DNA from: Prevotella sp.
GTDB lineage: Bacteria > Bacteroidota > Bacteroidia > Bacteroidales > Bacteroidaceae
Assembly: GCA_017651265.1 (NCBI GenBank)
Contig: JAGCDO010000056.1
Coordinates: forward strand, 1-64,000
DNA length: 64,000 nucleotides
Reading direction: 5' to 3'
The notes below the pieces were generated by a model. The model worked only from the letters and a program-made list of their open reading frames with translations, had not been told where the DNA came from and made no database searches. Within the stretch, counting starts at the first letter, position 1. Each line of letters opens with the position of its first letter. Below, piece by piece: positions 19,844 to 26,963 of the stretch. The translations under genes were made by a program, and so were the position numbers.

Positions 19844-20983
19844 TCAGAATGGGGCGAAGGTATCATCCTGAATGTTCTTGATGGCCATGCACTCCATTTC
19901 CACGAGCCAGCCTGGGCGACAAACAGGTCCGTTCACGAACACCTTCGGTTTATCAGGGAACCGTTCATCATAGAGTGCCTTCACAGTATGGTAGTCGGCT
20001 ATATCGCGCAGATAGACAATCATCTGCATCACCTCATCATAGGATGAACCTGCTTCCTTCAGCAAAGCTTCCACGTTACCCCACATGTGTAGTGTCTGGG
20101 CTGCTACATCACCCTTGTGCACGATCTCACCTTTGTTGTTGATACTGGCCGTTCCCGAGATGAACACATGGCGGCGGTCGCCGTAGTTGATATAGGTGCC
20201 GCGCTCGAAACTCACGCCATAGTCGCTGGTGCGGTTCAGATGATCGGCAGCATAGAGGTAGTGTACCTGCTCCTTGCAGATGCCGTCAACCGCATAGTTA
20301 TCCATCTGCGAGAGCACGTGTGCATCAGCCTGTCGGCCACCGATACCTGTACTGGCAATGAAATGTGTCTCGTCGGTAAGGTTTTGTGTGAAGAACACCG
20401 TATTGCGAGCCTTCACCACTCCTGGGTAGTTGTTATCTACATCGTTCACGAAGAACCATGTGCGGATACAGTTGTCGGCCAAACTGCATCCCTCTTGCAT
20501 CAGCTGCATGATGTATTCGTTGAGTAGTAGACGAGTCTGGTATTCTGAGTTCTTGGCCAGGTTATGCGCACTGGCATTCCACAGATGACGGTAGTTGCCA
20601 TGAGTCACCTCATGCAGTCCGCAGTGCAGGGCACGAGTCTCCACATGGGTCTGTAGATAAGCCCATACTGCAATCTTCGTTCCGTCGAGCGGAGCTTGCT
20701 CGATGATCGACAAGGCATAGTCGGCATAGTCGCACTCCATGGCGAGAATGGCGTCAGCCTGGTTGTATGCATCACTCAGGAAATAGCGTTTGAAAACGGT
20801 CTTGGCCCCAGGAAGATCCTCACGCAACAGCTTGGTATAAGCTTGGTCGATGGCTGCCAGTTGTTCGCGATAGGTCAATGTCCCATCGCTCACATGGAGC
20901 ATCACGTGGTATTCCGTCACCTCCGTTCCGTTGTCGAAACAGCTGATTTCAGCATACACCTGATCAAAGATTTTCTTATTCAT
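19844..20983 (-). CDS. Double RidA/YjgF-like (chorismatase-fold-like) protein
   Basis: 379 aa. The C-terminal part (about 255-379: HVFISGTASINNKGEIVHKGDV, VEALLKEAGSSYDEVMQMIVYLRD, RPGWLVEMECMAI) is a clear RidA/YjgF domain. The preceding 250 residues look like a diverged second copy of the fold with FFVNDVDNNYPGVVKARN. This two-domain layout is known from YjgF/chorismatase-type proteins. RidA proteins hydrolyse reactive imines; the exact reaction here is unknown. The start at 20983 follows the -7 box by only 5 nt, so the mRNA is probably nearly leaderless. Monocistronic. Confidence 0.72.
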   Translation of the reverse strand: MNKKIFDQVYAEISCFDNGTEVTEYHVMLHVSDGTLTYREQLAAIDQAYTKLLREDLPGAKTVFKRYFLSDAYNQADAILAMECDYADYALSIIEQAPLDGTKIAVWAYLQTHVETRALHCGLHEVTHGNYRHLWNASAHNLAKNSEYQTRLLLNEYIMQLMQEGCSLADNCIRTWFFVNDVDNNYPGVVKARNTVFFTQNLTDETHFIASTGIGGRQADAHVLSQMDNYAVDGICKEQVHYLYAADHLNRTSDYGVSFERGTYINYGDRRHVFISGTASINNKGEIVHKGDVAAQTLHMWGNVEALLKEAGSSYDEVMQMIVYLRDIADYHTVKALYDERFPDKPKVFVNGPVCRPGWLVEMECMAIKNIQDDTFAPF

Positions 20984-20988
20984 GGGTG

Positions 20989-21020
20989 CAAAGGTACGAT
21001 TAAGTGAGCGAAAAACCAAA
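20989..21020 (-). promoter_or_regulatory. Promoter of the RidA-like gene (repeat-family type)
   Basis: Minus strand: TTTG (21020-21017), 20-nt spacer with GCTCACTTAATCG, TACCTTTG (20996-20989). The upstream sequence 21008-21036 forms a stem of the GAAAAAC/GTTTTTC type that contains the -33 element. Confidence 0.85.
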
Positions 21021-21044
21021 TTTATTTGAGTTTTTCCGAACCGA

Positions 21045-21090
21045 TGGAGCAGCGAGAGCCATCATGCTTGCATGTTTGGCCGAGTCGTAA
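21045..21090. ncRNA. Candidate structured element, copy 1
   Basis: Starts TGGAGCAGCGAGAGCCAT and contains the nested hairpin CATGC-TT-GCATG inside GCCA/TGGC. About 80% identical to 24447-24492, with all differences being transitions and three of them compensatory in the inner stem. No protein is encoded. Strand unknown; the second copy lies in the leader of the minus-strand smalltalk gene. Confidence 0.5.
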
Positions 21091-21106
21091 CAGAGGAAAA
21101 CAAAGT

Positions 21107-21308
21107 TAACGTGAGTACCTTCGGCGTAGCCAAAGTACGAATAAACGAGCAAAAGGAAAGTTTACTTTTCTTTTCATTTTCCAGTGAAAGTACCTTCGGC
21201 GAAGCCAAAGGTACGAATAAGTTGAGCTCAGCCAAAGTTACGAATAAGCAACCAAAAAGCGCAAAGGTACGAATAAGTGAGAACAACCAAAGGTACGAAT
21301 AACCGAGC
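21107..21308 (-). repeat. Array of promoter-hairpin repeat units, minus orientation
   Basis: Five to six full or partial units read toward the RidA-like gene. Full hairpin units AGTACCTTCGGC...GCCAAAG(G)TAC lie at about 21114-21138 and 21189-21213. Half units of the form CAAAG(G)TACGAATAAG lie at about 21232, 21261 and 21288. Each half carries TACCTTTG or TAACTTTG on the minus strand. This 540-nt intergenic stretch (21020-21558) has no gene. Confidence 0.75.
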
Positions 21309-21317
21309 GCAAACCCA

Positions 21318-21432
21318 AAAGAGGATGGACTCATCCTCTTTGTGTCCCCCTCCTTTTGGGAGGGGCTAGGGATAGGCTCCTCCTTCATTCCCCTCCCATC
21401 GTAGGGGAGGGGTCCCTGGCAAGGGGGGTGGG
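21318..21432. repeat. Hairpin plus REP-like GC hairpins
   Basis: AAAGAGGATG/CATCCTCTTT stem (21318-21341), then CCCCTCC/GGAGGGG hairpin (21347-21365) with tail CTAGGGATAGGCTCC, and a second CCCCTCCC/GGGAGGGG hairpin (21390-21412) with a GGGGGGTGGGG tail. The first two elements recur in the same order at 24246-24313, on the far side of the BspA-like gene. Confidence 0.75.
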
Positions 21433-21500
21433 GTCAGCAATCCTTGCTCATAAATACAACATTTTCAGCACTTTTATAACATAGTGTGAAAAATAATTCG

Positions 21501-21508
21501 TATCTTTG
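21501..21508 (+). promoter_or_regulatory. -7 box of the BspA-like gene
   Basis: TATCTTTG, 50 nt before the ATG at 21559; no clean -33 TTTG. Confidence 0.55.
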
Positions 21509-21558
21509 CCCCCAAAAGGAATTATCTGCAAAGTACAACTACTAAACCCGATACGCTT

Positions 21559-24174
21559 ATGAATCCGAAAACTATCCTCCTTAGAATGGTTGTTCTGATC
21601 GCAACCATGATGAGCGCCCTTGGCGTTCATGCTGCCGAGGCCTATGCCTGCTACTCGGCATACAACTCGACACTGACGTTCTACTATGACAACCTGCGCA
21701 GTACCCGCACACAAACGACCTACGACCTGAACACGGGCGATAATAGTCCGAGTTGGCGTAGTGACGATACCTACGCCCGTGTGTACGATGTAGTTTTTGA
21801 TTCCTCGTTCGCTGGTGCTCGCCCTACAACCACTTGCAGTTGGTTCAGTGATATGAAGAATTTGCATTCCATTACAGGTATGAGATACCTGAACACCAGC
21901 GAGGTGACTAATATGAAAGCTATGTTCAAAGAGTGCGTACTCTTGACAAATATCTACATGGGCAGCTTCAATACGTCCAAGGTGACCAATATGAACGCCA
22001 TGTTCTATAATTGCAGCAATCTGCGAACTATCTATGTGGGCAATGGCTGGAGCACAGCAGCTGTGACGTATTCTTCCTTGATGTTCACAAACTGCACCAG
22101 TCTGGTAGGCGGCAAGGGCACGACATGGAGTTCATCTAATCCGACGGACAAGACCTATGCCCGCATCGACGGCGGTACGAGCAATCCAGGCTACCTCACA
22201 AATAATAATAATGTTGATGCCTATGCCTGTTACACCCCAGAGAACACAACACTGACGTTCTATTACGATATCCAGCGAGGTTTACACGAAGACCAAGGAA
22301 ACAACACCTACGACCTGAATACGGGTAAAAATAGACCAGGTTGGCAAATCAGCGCTATCTTTAACTATGTGACAAAGGTGGTGTTTAACCCCTCGTTCGC
22401 TAATGCCCGCCCCACGTCCACCTACGAATGGTTTAGGAGTATGCATAAACTACAATCCATCATAGACCTCAGCAACCTAAACACCAGCGAGGTGACCAAT
22501 ATGAATTATATGTTCTATAAGTGTGAGAATTTAAAGAGCCTTGACCTTAGCCACTTCAATACGTCTATGGTGACTGAAATGTACGGAATGTTCAGTGAAT
22601 GTAGTAGTCTGACGATTCTTGACTTAAGTGGTTTCAATACAGCAAAGGTGACAAATATGAATCAGATGTTCTTTTACTGCACCAACCTGCAAACCATCTA
22701 TGTGACTAGAGGCTGGAGCACGGCAGCTGTGCAAGAAAGTTATTATTTCTCAGGTATGTTCACGTGCTGCACCAGCCTTGTGGGCGGCAAGGGCACAACC
22801 TATAATGAAAACTATGATGATGGCAACTTTGCGCATATTGACGGTGATGGAGGCCCTGGCTACTTCACAGAGAAACCGAAAGAGGCCTATGCCTGTTATA
22901 CCTCGACGAATAAAACACTAACGTTCTACTACGATAACTTACGCAATACCCGCGAGGGCAAAACCTACAATCTAAACAGAGTCGGAGATCTTGCTTCTTG
23001 GATAAATGACGGAAATAATGCTTATGTGACCAAGGTGGTATTTGACCCCTTGTTCGCTGATGCTCGGCCTACGTCCACTTATGGTTGGTTCTATCAAATG
23101 GAGAACCTTCAAACTATCGAAGGTCTGAGTTACTTAAACACCAGCGAGGTAACAGATATGACATATATGTTCGGTTACTGTAAGAATTTGACGAGCCTTG
23201 ACTTAAGTAACTTCAATACGTCCAAGGTGACAGATATGAAAAACATGTTCTATAGCTGCTTAAAGCTGCAAACCATCTATGTGGGTAAAGGTTGGAGCAC
23301 TGCAGCCGTGACAAGTTCTTCAAATATGTTTATGGGGTGCCGTGTTCTCGTGGGTGGCCAGGGCACAGCCTATGATGTCAACCATGTGAACAAGACCTAT
23401 GCCCGTATTGACGGCGAATCCAGCAATCCTGGATACTTCACCGCCGCAAACGAAGCCTATGCATGCTATACAGAGTCGAATGCAACATTGACATTCTATT
23501 ACGACAACCAGCGCAATTCCCGCGAGGGCACGACCTACGACCTTAACACGGGCTCCACCGATACCGAATGGGATACTGACGGCACCAGATCCATAGTTAC
23601 CAAGGTGAAATTTGACCCCTCGTTTGCTGTTGTCAGTCCAACGACCACAAGCGATTGGTTTTTTGGAATGGGGAAACTCAAAACCATTGAGGGTCTGAGC
23701 TACCTGAACACCAGTGAGGTGACCCATATGGGTTGGATGTTCTCTGGCTGCGAGAGTCTGACGAGCATTGATCTGAGCAGTTTCAATACGTCCAATGTGA
23801 CCGTTATGACTACTATGTTCTTTGACTGCGGTGAGCTGAAAACCATCTTTGTGGGCGATGGCTGGAGCACTGCAGCCGTGACGGAGTCCGACTTTATGTT
23901 CGATGGCTGCACCAAACTTGTGGGCGGCCAGGGCACTACGTATAATGCCAACCATGTGGACAAGACCTACGCCCACATCGACGGTGGTACGAGCAATCCG
24001 GGCTACTTCACTTATAAGAAACCCTCAGGCATCGCCACCGACCTTCATCAAGTGACAAGTGATAAGTCAAAAGTACAAAGCAATGAGTGGTACACGATTG
24101 ATGGTAGGAAGTTGAATGGAATGCCAGCGAAGAAGGGAGTGTATATCCATAATGGCAGGGCCGTGGTGCTTTAA
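21559..24174 (+). CDS. BspA-family (DUF285) leucine-rich repeat surface protein
   Basis: 871 aa with a signal peptide (to about residue 25, GVHA). Four modules start near residues 27, 220, 442 and 632, each opening with AYACYT..N.TLTFYYD and then repeats of the form LNTSEVTNM..MF..C..L..LDLS.FNTS, the BspA/DUF285 pattern. The C-terminal 35 residues (EWYTIDGRKLNGMPAKKGVY) resemble the Bacteroidetes type IX-like C-terminal sorting domain. BspA proteins are surface adhesins that bind host proteins. The linker before the C-terminal domain (about 830-842) is encoded by a simple AAGTGACAAGTGATAAG repeat. Confidence 0.85.
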   Translation: MNPKTILLRMVVLIATMMSALGVHAAEAYACYSAYNSTLTFYYDNLRSTRTQTTYDLNTGDNSPSWRSDDTYARVYDVVFDSSFAGARPTTTCSWFSDMKNLHSITGMRYLNTSEVTNMKAMFKECVLLTNIYMGSFNTSKVTNMNAMFYNCSNLRTIYVGNGWSTAAVTYSSLMFTNCTSLVGGKGTTWSSSNPTDKTYARIDGGTSNPGYLTNNNNVDAYACYTPENTTLTFYYDIQRGLHEDQGNNTYDLNTGKNRPGWQISAIFNYVTKVVFNPSFANARPTSTYEWFRSMHKLQSIIDLSNLNTSEVTNMNYMFYKCENLKSLDLSHFNTSMVTEMYGMFSECSSLTILDLSGFNTAKVTNMNQMFFYCTNLQTIYVTRGWSTAAVQESYYFSGMFTCCTSLVGGKGTTYNENYDDGNFAHIDGDGGPGYFTEKPKEAYACYTSTNKTLTFYYDNLRNTREGKTYNLNRVGDLASWINDGNNAYVTKVVFDPLFADARPTSTYGWFYQMENLQTIEGLSYLNTSEVTDMTYMFGYCKNLTSLDLSNFNTSKVTDMKNMFYSCLKLQTIYVGKGWSTAAVTSSSNMFMGCRVLVGGQGTAYDVNHVNKTYARIDGESSNPGYFTAANEAYACYTESNATLTFYYDNQRNSREGTTYDLNTGSTDTEWDTDGTRSIVTKVKFDPSFAVVSPTTTSDWFFGMGKLKTIEGLSYLNTSEVTHMGWMFSGCESLTSIDLSSFNTSNVTVMTTMFFDCGELKTIFVGDGWSTAAVTESDFMFDGCTKLVGGQGTTYNANHVDKTYAHIDGGTSNPGYFTYKKPSGIATDLHQVTSDKSKVQSNEWYTIDGRKLNGMPAKKGVYIHNGRAVVL

Positions 24175-24245
24175 GACATAAGAACAGATTTAGACATAAT
24201 AACATAAGAACATACGTCTTTCACGCGCTAGTAGTAACAAAGAAA

Positions 24246-24273
24246 GAGGATGAGCAGTTGCTCATCCTCTTCT
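24246..24273 (+). terminator. Terminator-like hairpin after the BspA-like gene
   Basis: 12-bp perfect stem AAGAGGATGAGC with loop AGTT, followed by CTCTTGTT. The same hairpin type occurs at 21318 upstream of the gene. Confidence 0.7.
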
Positions 24274-24281
24274 CTTGTTCC

Positions 24282-24313
24282 CCTCCTCTTGGGAGGGGTT
24301 AGGGGTGGGCTCC
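24282..24313. repeat. REP-like GC hairpin
   Basis: CCCCTCC/GGAGGGG with loop TCTTG and tail TTAGGGGTGGGCTCC; same family as 21347, 42789, 47187 and 47296. Confidence 0.75.
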
Positions 24314-24316
24314 CTT

Positions 24317-24412
24317 TTAGCAAATACAGCTGGTGACACCCAGGCTGGTGGCGATGGCGGTCAAGATGGCCGCTACTGTCTGAATGATGAATTTCCAAGT
24401 TTCCTTCTTCAT
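24317..24412 (-). CDS. Smalltalk-family tiny membrane/lipoprotein-like protein
   Basis: 31 aa: begins MKKETWKFIIQTVAAILTAI and ends TSLGVTSCIC. One hydrophobic helix with a C-terminal Cys, the exact pattern of the Bacteroidales 'smalltalk' family, typically found beside an HU-like protein and a cell-wall amidase. The frame is open 30 codons further upstream, but the family start is the ATG at 24412 and the extra sequence overlaps a conserved hairpin element. Function unknown; TSC at the end resembles a lipobox at the end of a signal peptide. The amidase normally seen next to it is absent; a DUF5675 protein lies at the other end of the island. Confidence 0.85.
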   Translation of the reverse strand: MKKETWKFIIQTVAAILTAIATSLGVTSCIC

Positions 24413-24446
24413 AAATTTGAAGTTTTTACTTTTAACTTTGAACTTT

Positions 24447-24492
24447 TGGAGCAGCGAGGGCCATTGTACTTGTACATTTGGCTGAGTCGTGA
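24447..24492. ncRNA. Candidate structured element, copy 2 (smalltalk leader)
   Basis: Starts TGGAGCAGCGAGGGCCAT and has the nested hairpin TGTAC-TT-GTACA inside GCCA/TGGC. Compared with 21045-21090, three base pairs of the inner stem changed on both sides. It lies between the HU-like gene and smalltalk, so on the minus strand it would be a leader or intercistronic RNA. Confidence 0.55.
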
Positions 24493-24556
24493 CAAAAGTC
24501 ATAGAACGAAGTGATATAACTTTATGATTACCTTTGTTTTTATGGAGTGCCCTGTC

Positions 24557-24658
24557 GGGCAGAAATTTTTCAAAATCTAATTCAAAATCTTACAAAATCC
24601 CTTTTTATATTGTTCAATTTTGTTTCAAATTCTGTAGGATTTCTGCCCGCTTGCGGGC
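24557..24658. repeat. Long-range inverted repeat and GC hairpin downstream of the HU-like gene
   Basis: GGGCAGAAAT (24557-24566) pairs with ATTTCTGCCC (24639-24648), enclosing AT-rich sequence. GCCCGC-TT-GCGGGC (24645-24658) forms a compact hairpin just after the HU-like stop codon, probably its terminator on the minus strand. Confidence 0.6.
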
Positions 24659-24678
24659 ATCCCCGGGCGGCGAGCGGC

Positions 24679-25128
24679 TTATTCGCCGCTGCCTTCGCCT
24701 TCGCCCGCCTCGGGCATTTCCTCCCCGTTCACCGAGCGGAAACGGGCCTTCTTGGTGAGCATCTTAGCGGTGTACTCGCTCTCCTTGCTCTGGTCGGGCA
24801 GGAATCGTACGTGGATGGCCTTCACGTTGTTTGCTGAGAACTTGCTTTCGTCGGCCACACCCTCGGTGCTTGCGCTCAGGTAGAACGTGCCCAGTCCGTC
24901 GAGCTTGATCTTGTTGCCCTCCAGGAGCAGTTCCTCGAAACACATAATGAATCGTTCCACGACACCCTTCACCACGTCCGAAGTAAAGATCGTACCATGC
25001 TTCATCATGTGTCGGCAGAGGTCACTGGTGTTCATCGTGTCCTGATGCACCAGGCGGCCGTAGGTCTTGCCGTAGGCGGTACTCTTGTCGTTGTTGTTCT
25101 TGTACTTTGCAATAAGTAGTCTTGCCAT
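24679..25128 (-). CDS. HU-like DNA-binding protein (HU-related, longer form)
   Basis: 149 aa. The body MARLLIAKYKNNNDKSTAYGKTYGRLVHQD followed by LCRHMMKHGTIFTSDVVKGVVERF and LLLEGNKIKLDGLGTFYLSA is the Bacteroidales HU-related family with an N-terminal extension; the tail (about 130-149) is acidic Glu/Gly-rich. In this lineage such proteins travel with smalltalk, an amidase and a VirE-N/DUF3987 protein, as partly seen here. Likely a nucleoid- or element-specific DNA binder. It has its own promoter about 120 nt upstream. Confidence 0.85.
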   Translation of the reverse strand: MARLLIAKYKNNNDKSTAYGKTYGRLVHQDTMNTSDLCRHMMKHGTIFTSDVVKGVVERFIMCFEELLLEGNKIKLDGLGTFYLSASTEGVADESKFSANNVKAIHVRFLPDQSKESEYTAKMLTKKARFRSVNGEEMPEAGEGEGSGE

Positions 25129-25251
25129 AATAATTAGATTTAATGTTAATAAATAGGGTTAACGATTTGTGAGATGGTCTCCGATACTCCAAGTCTGCGC
25201 ACTACCTGTTGTCTCGTTGACTTCACTCGCACTGCATCTTCAAATGCACTG

Positions 25252-25283
25252 CAAAGTTACTACAAAAACCACCCGTTTCCAAA
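25252..25283 (-). promoter_or_regulatory. Promoter of the HU-like gene
   Basis: Minus strand: TTTG (25283-25280), 20-nt spacer, TAACTTTG (25259-25252). The leader of about 120 nt has several short potential stems (for example GCAT-TTGAAG-ATGC) and might be regulatory. Confidence 0.75.
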
Positions 25284-25352
25284 TTTCGACCCCCGTAGCG
25301 TGCAAATTTCTGTTAAGAAACCGTAGGAACACTGTTAAAAAATATTGAACGC

Positions 25353-25418
25353 GGCAAACGCTGTGAGTGATCAAGGCAAACGCTGTGAGTGATCAAGGCA
25401 AACACTGGCAGCGAGCAA
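25353..25418. repeat. 22-bp tandem repeats (iteron-like)
   Basis: Two identical 22-bp copies beginning GGCAAACGCTGTGAG (25353-25374, 25375-25396) and a third degenerate copy (25397-25418). They lie in the 616-nt gene-free stretch 25129-25744 between divergent genes. Confidence 0.85.
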
Positions 25419-25430
25419 CCCTAAATTTGT

Positions 25431-25596
25431 GCCTTTGTGACATGTGATTTTGTGACAATAAGTACCTTGGGAAAGTGCAGAAGACTATTATTATGAGTTA
25501 TTATTATATAATTATATAATAATAAAATTCTACTCCGACTATTTCCGCACCTAATGAACCTCCTTAATGTCACAAAGTCAAAAGTCACAAAGTACA
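25431..25596. repeat. Inverted repeat arms around a 28-bp AT-only palindrome
   Basis: Arm A (25431-25462, contains TTTGTGAC and TTTTGTGACAATAAG) and arm B (25562-25596, the same motif reversed) enclose 25498-25525, a perfect 28-bp palindrome made only of A and T. A third copy of the arm lies at 31704-31738. Confidence 0.85.
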
Positions 25597-25679
25597 ATTT
25601 GTGTAATTGCTTGTTTGTAATCTCATGCAAGATTGATGGATTGTAAGATTGTAAGTTTTTGCAAATAACAGCAGAATAA

Positions 25680-25711
25680 TTTGGTTGTTCGTACTAAAAA
25701 TAGTACCTTTG
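25680..25711 (+). promoter_or_regulatory. Promoter of the DUF1016 gene
   Basis: TTTG at 25680-25683 and TACCTTTG at 25704-25711, 20-nt spacer, 34 nt before the ATG at 25745. Confidence 0.8.
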
Positions 25712-25744
25712 CAAATCATTGAAAAACAACAAATACTATAAAAG

Positions 25745-26962
25745 ATGACACAAGAAGAATCATTCAATCAAGGCTCGATGGTGAAACCGAGCGATGAAAT
25801 CAGAAGTGCAGTGCGACTGATCAAGGACGCCATTCTGCAAAGTCAGGCTCGCGCCGTACAAATGATAAACCAGGAGCAACTATCGTTGTATTATGGAATC
25901 GGACGCTACGTGTCGGAACATTCGCGCAAAAGTTACTGGGGTACAGGTGCCATAGGAACTATCAGTAAGCAGCTGAAATCCGAGCTTCCGGGCTTAAAGG
26001 GCTTCTCAGAAGAGAATATCAAACTGATGCGCCGTTTTTATGAGACATGGAAAGACATCGAAGCTAATTCGGTAGTCGGAACTACCGAAATTACAGATTT
26101 TAACAAATCAGGTATTTCTGGTAATTCGGTAGTCGAAACTACCGAATTGGAAATAGCCGATAATGAGGCAGAATCTATCCGACAATTGCAATTTACCAGA
26201 GATGACAATTTTCCCATTACGGCATTCCTAAATATCTCGTTTACACACCATGTCGCCATCTTCCGCTATGCAAAAGAGTATGACGAGCGGAAATACTATA
26301 TCCAGATGGCCTATCAGAATCGTATGAAGGCAGATGATTTGGAACAGGCAATCAAGAATCGTGTGTATGACCATCGTGACAAACTACCCAACAACTTCCT
26401 TAGAACTATTCCTGATAAGAAACTGGCTCTAAGTACCATTCAGATGTTTAAGGACTCCTATTTGTTGGACTATATTAACGTGGAGGACATAGACGAGTCA
26501 GATCCCATAAACGTGGACGAGAGGGTGATAGAAAGCAAGATTGTCATGAATATCAAGAACTTTATCATGACCTTTGGTAAGTCATTTACTTACAAAGGAC
26601 ATCAGGTTCACTACGACAAACTTGGTCATGACCATTGGATTGACTTGCTTTTCTTTAATCGTGAGTTGCAGGCTCTTGTGGTAGTGGAGTTGAAAAAAGG
26701 GCAGTTCAAACCTTCGTATTTGGGACAACTTGCTGCATACCTTCGTATTCTTGACGATGACGAGAAACTGCCAGGTGAGAACCCATCTGTGGGAATCATC
26801 CTCTGCAAAAAGGCTGACAAGGCTTACGTGGAGTATGTATTACAAGATTATGTGAAACCTATGGGCGTGGCAACATACAAACACATGCAAGAACGGCTAC
26901 GTGAACTGTTGCCACCTGAGGAAGAAATAAAACGATTGATGTCAAAGGAAGAACATAGATAG
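25745..26962 (+). CDS. DUF1016/YhcG-family PD-(D/E)XK nuclease-like protein
   Basis: 405 aa. The N-terminal DUF1016 domain (about 12-125: LIKDAILQSQARAVQMINQE, LSLYYGIGRYVSEHS) is winged-helix-like. The C-terminal half (about 160-395) carries the nuclease core with DLLFFNRELQALVVVELKKG (D..ExK type) near 300. The family is frequent in mobile and defence-associated regions of Bacteroidetes. Odd: residues about 108-135 are encoded by two in-frame palindromic repeats (NSVVGTTEI and NSVVETTEL). The next gene starts 1 nt after the stop. Confidence 0.82.
   Translation: MTQEESFNQGSMVKPSDEIRSAVRLIKDAILQSQARAVQMINQEQLSLYYGIGRYVSEHSRKSYWGTGAIGTISKQLKSELPGLKGFSEENIKLMRRFYETWKDIEANSVVGTTEITDFNKSGISGNSVVETTELEIADNEAESIRQLQFTRDDNFPITAFLNISFTHHVAIFRYAKEYDERKYYIQMAYQNRMKADDLEQAIKNRVYDHRDKLPNNFLRTIPDKKLALSTIQMFKDSYLLDYINVEDIDESDPINVDERVIESKIVMNIKNFIMTFGKSFTYKGHQVHYDKLGHDHWIDLLFFNRELQALVVVELKKGQFKPSYLGQLAAYLRILDDDEKLPGENPSVGIILCKKADKAYVEYVLQDYVKPMGVATYKHMQERLRELLPPEEEIKRLMSKEEHR
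26068..26148 (+). repeat. Two in-frame palindromes inside the DUF1016 gene
   Basis: TTCGGTAGT-CGGA-ACTACCGAA (26068-26089) and AATTCGGTAGT-CGAA with its 11-nt complement (26123-26148). Spacing is 57 nt, exactly 19 codons, so both are read in the same frame. Confidence 0.85.
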
Positions 26963-26963
26963 T

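Noticed and set aside
21062-21388. 108-codon minus-strand frame upstream of the BspA-like gene
   Set aside because: Consists of translated promoter-hairpin repeats and REP-like elements.
25353-25418. CRISPR array
   Set aside because: The 22-bp units are directly adjacent without spacers, only two and a half copies exist, and there are no cas genes.
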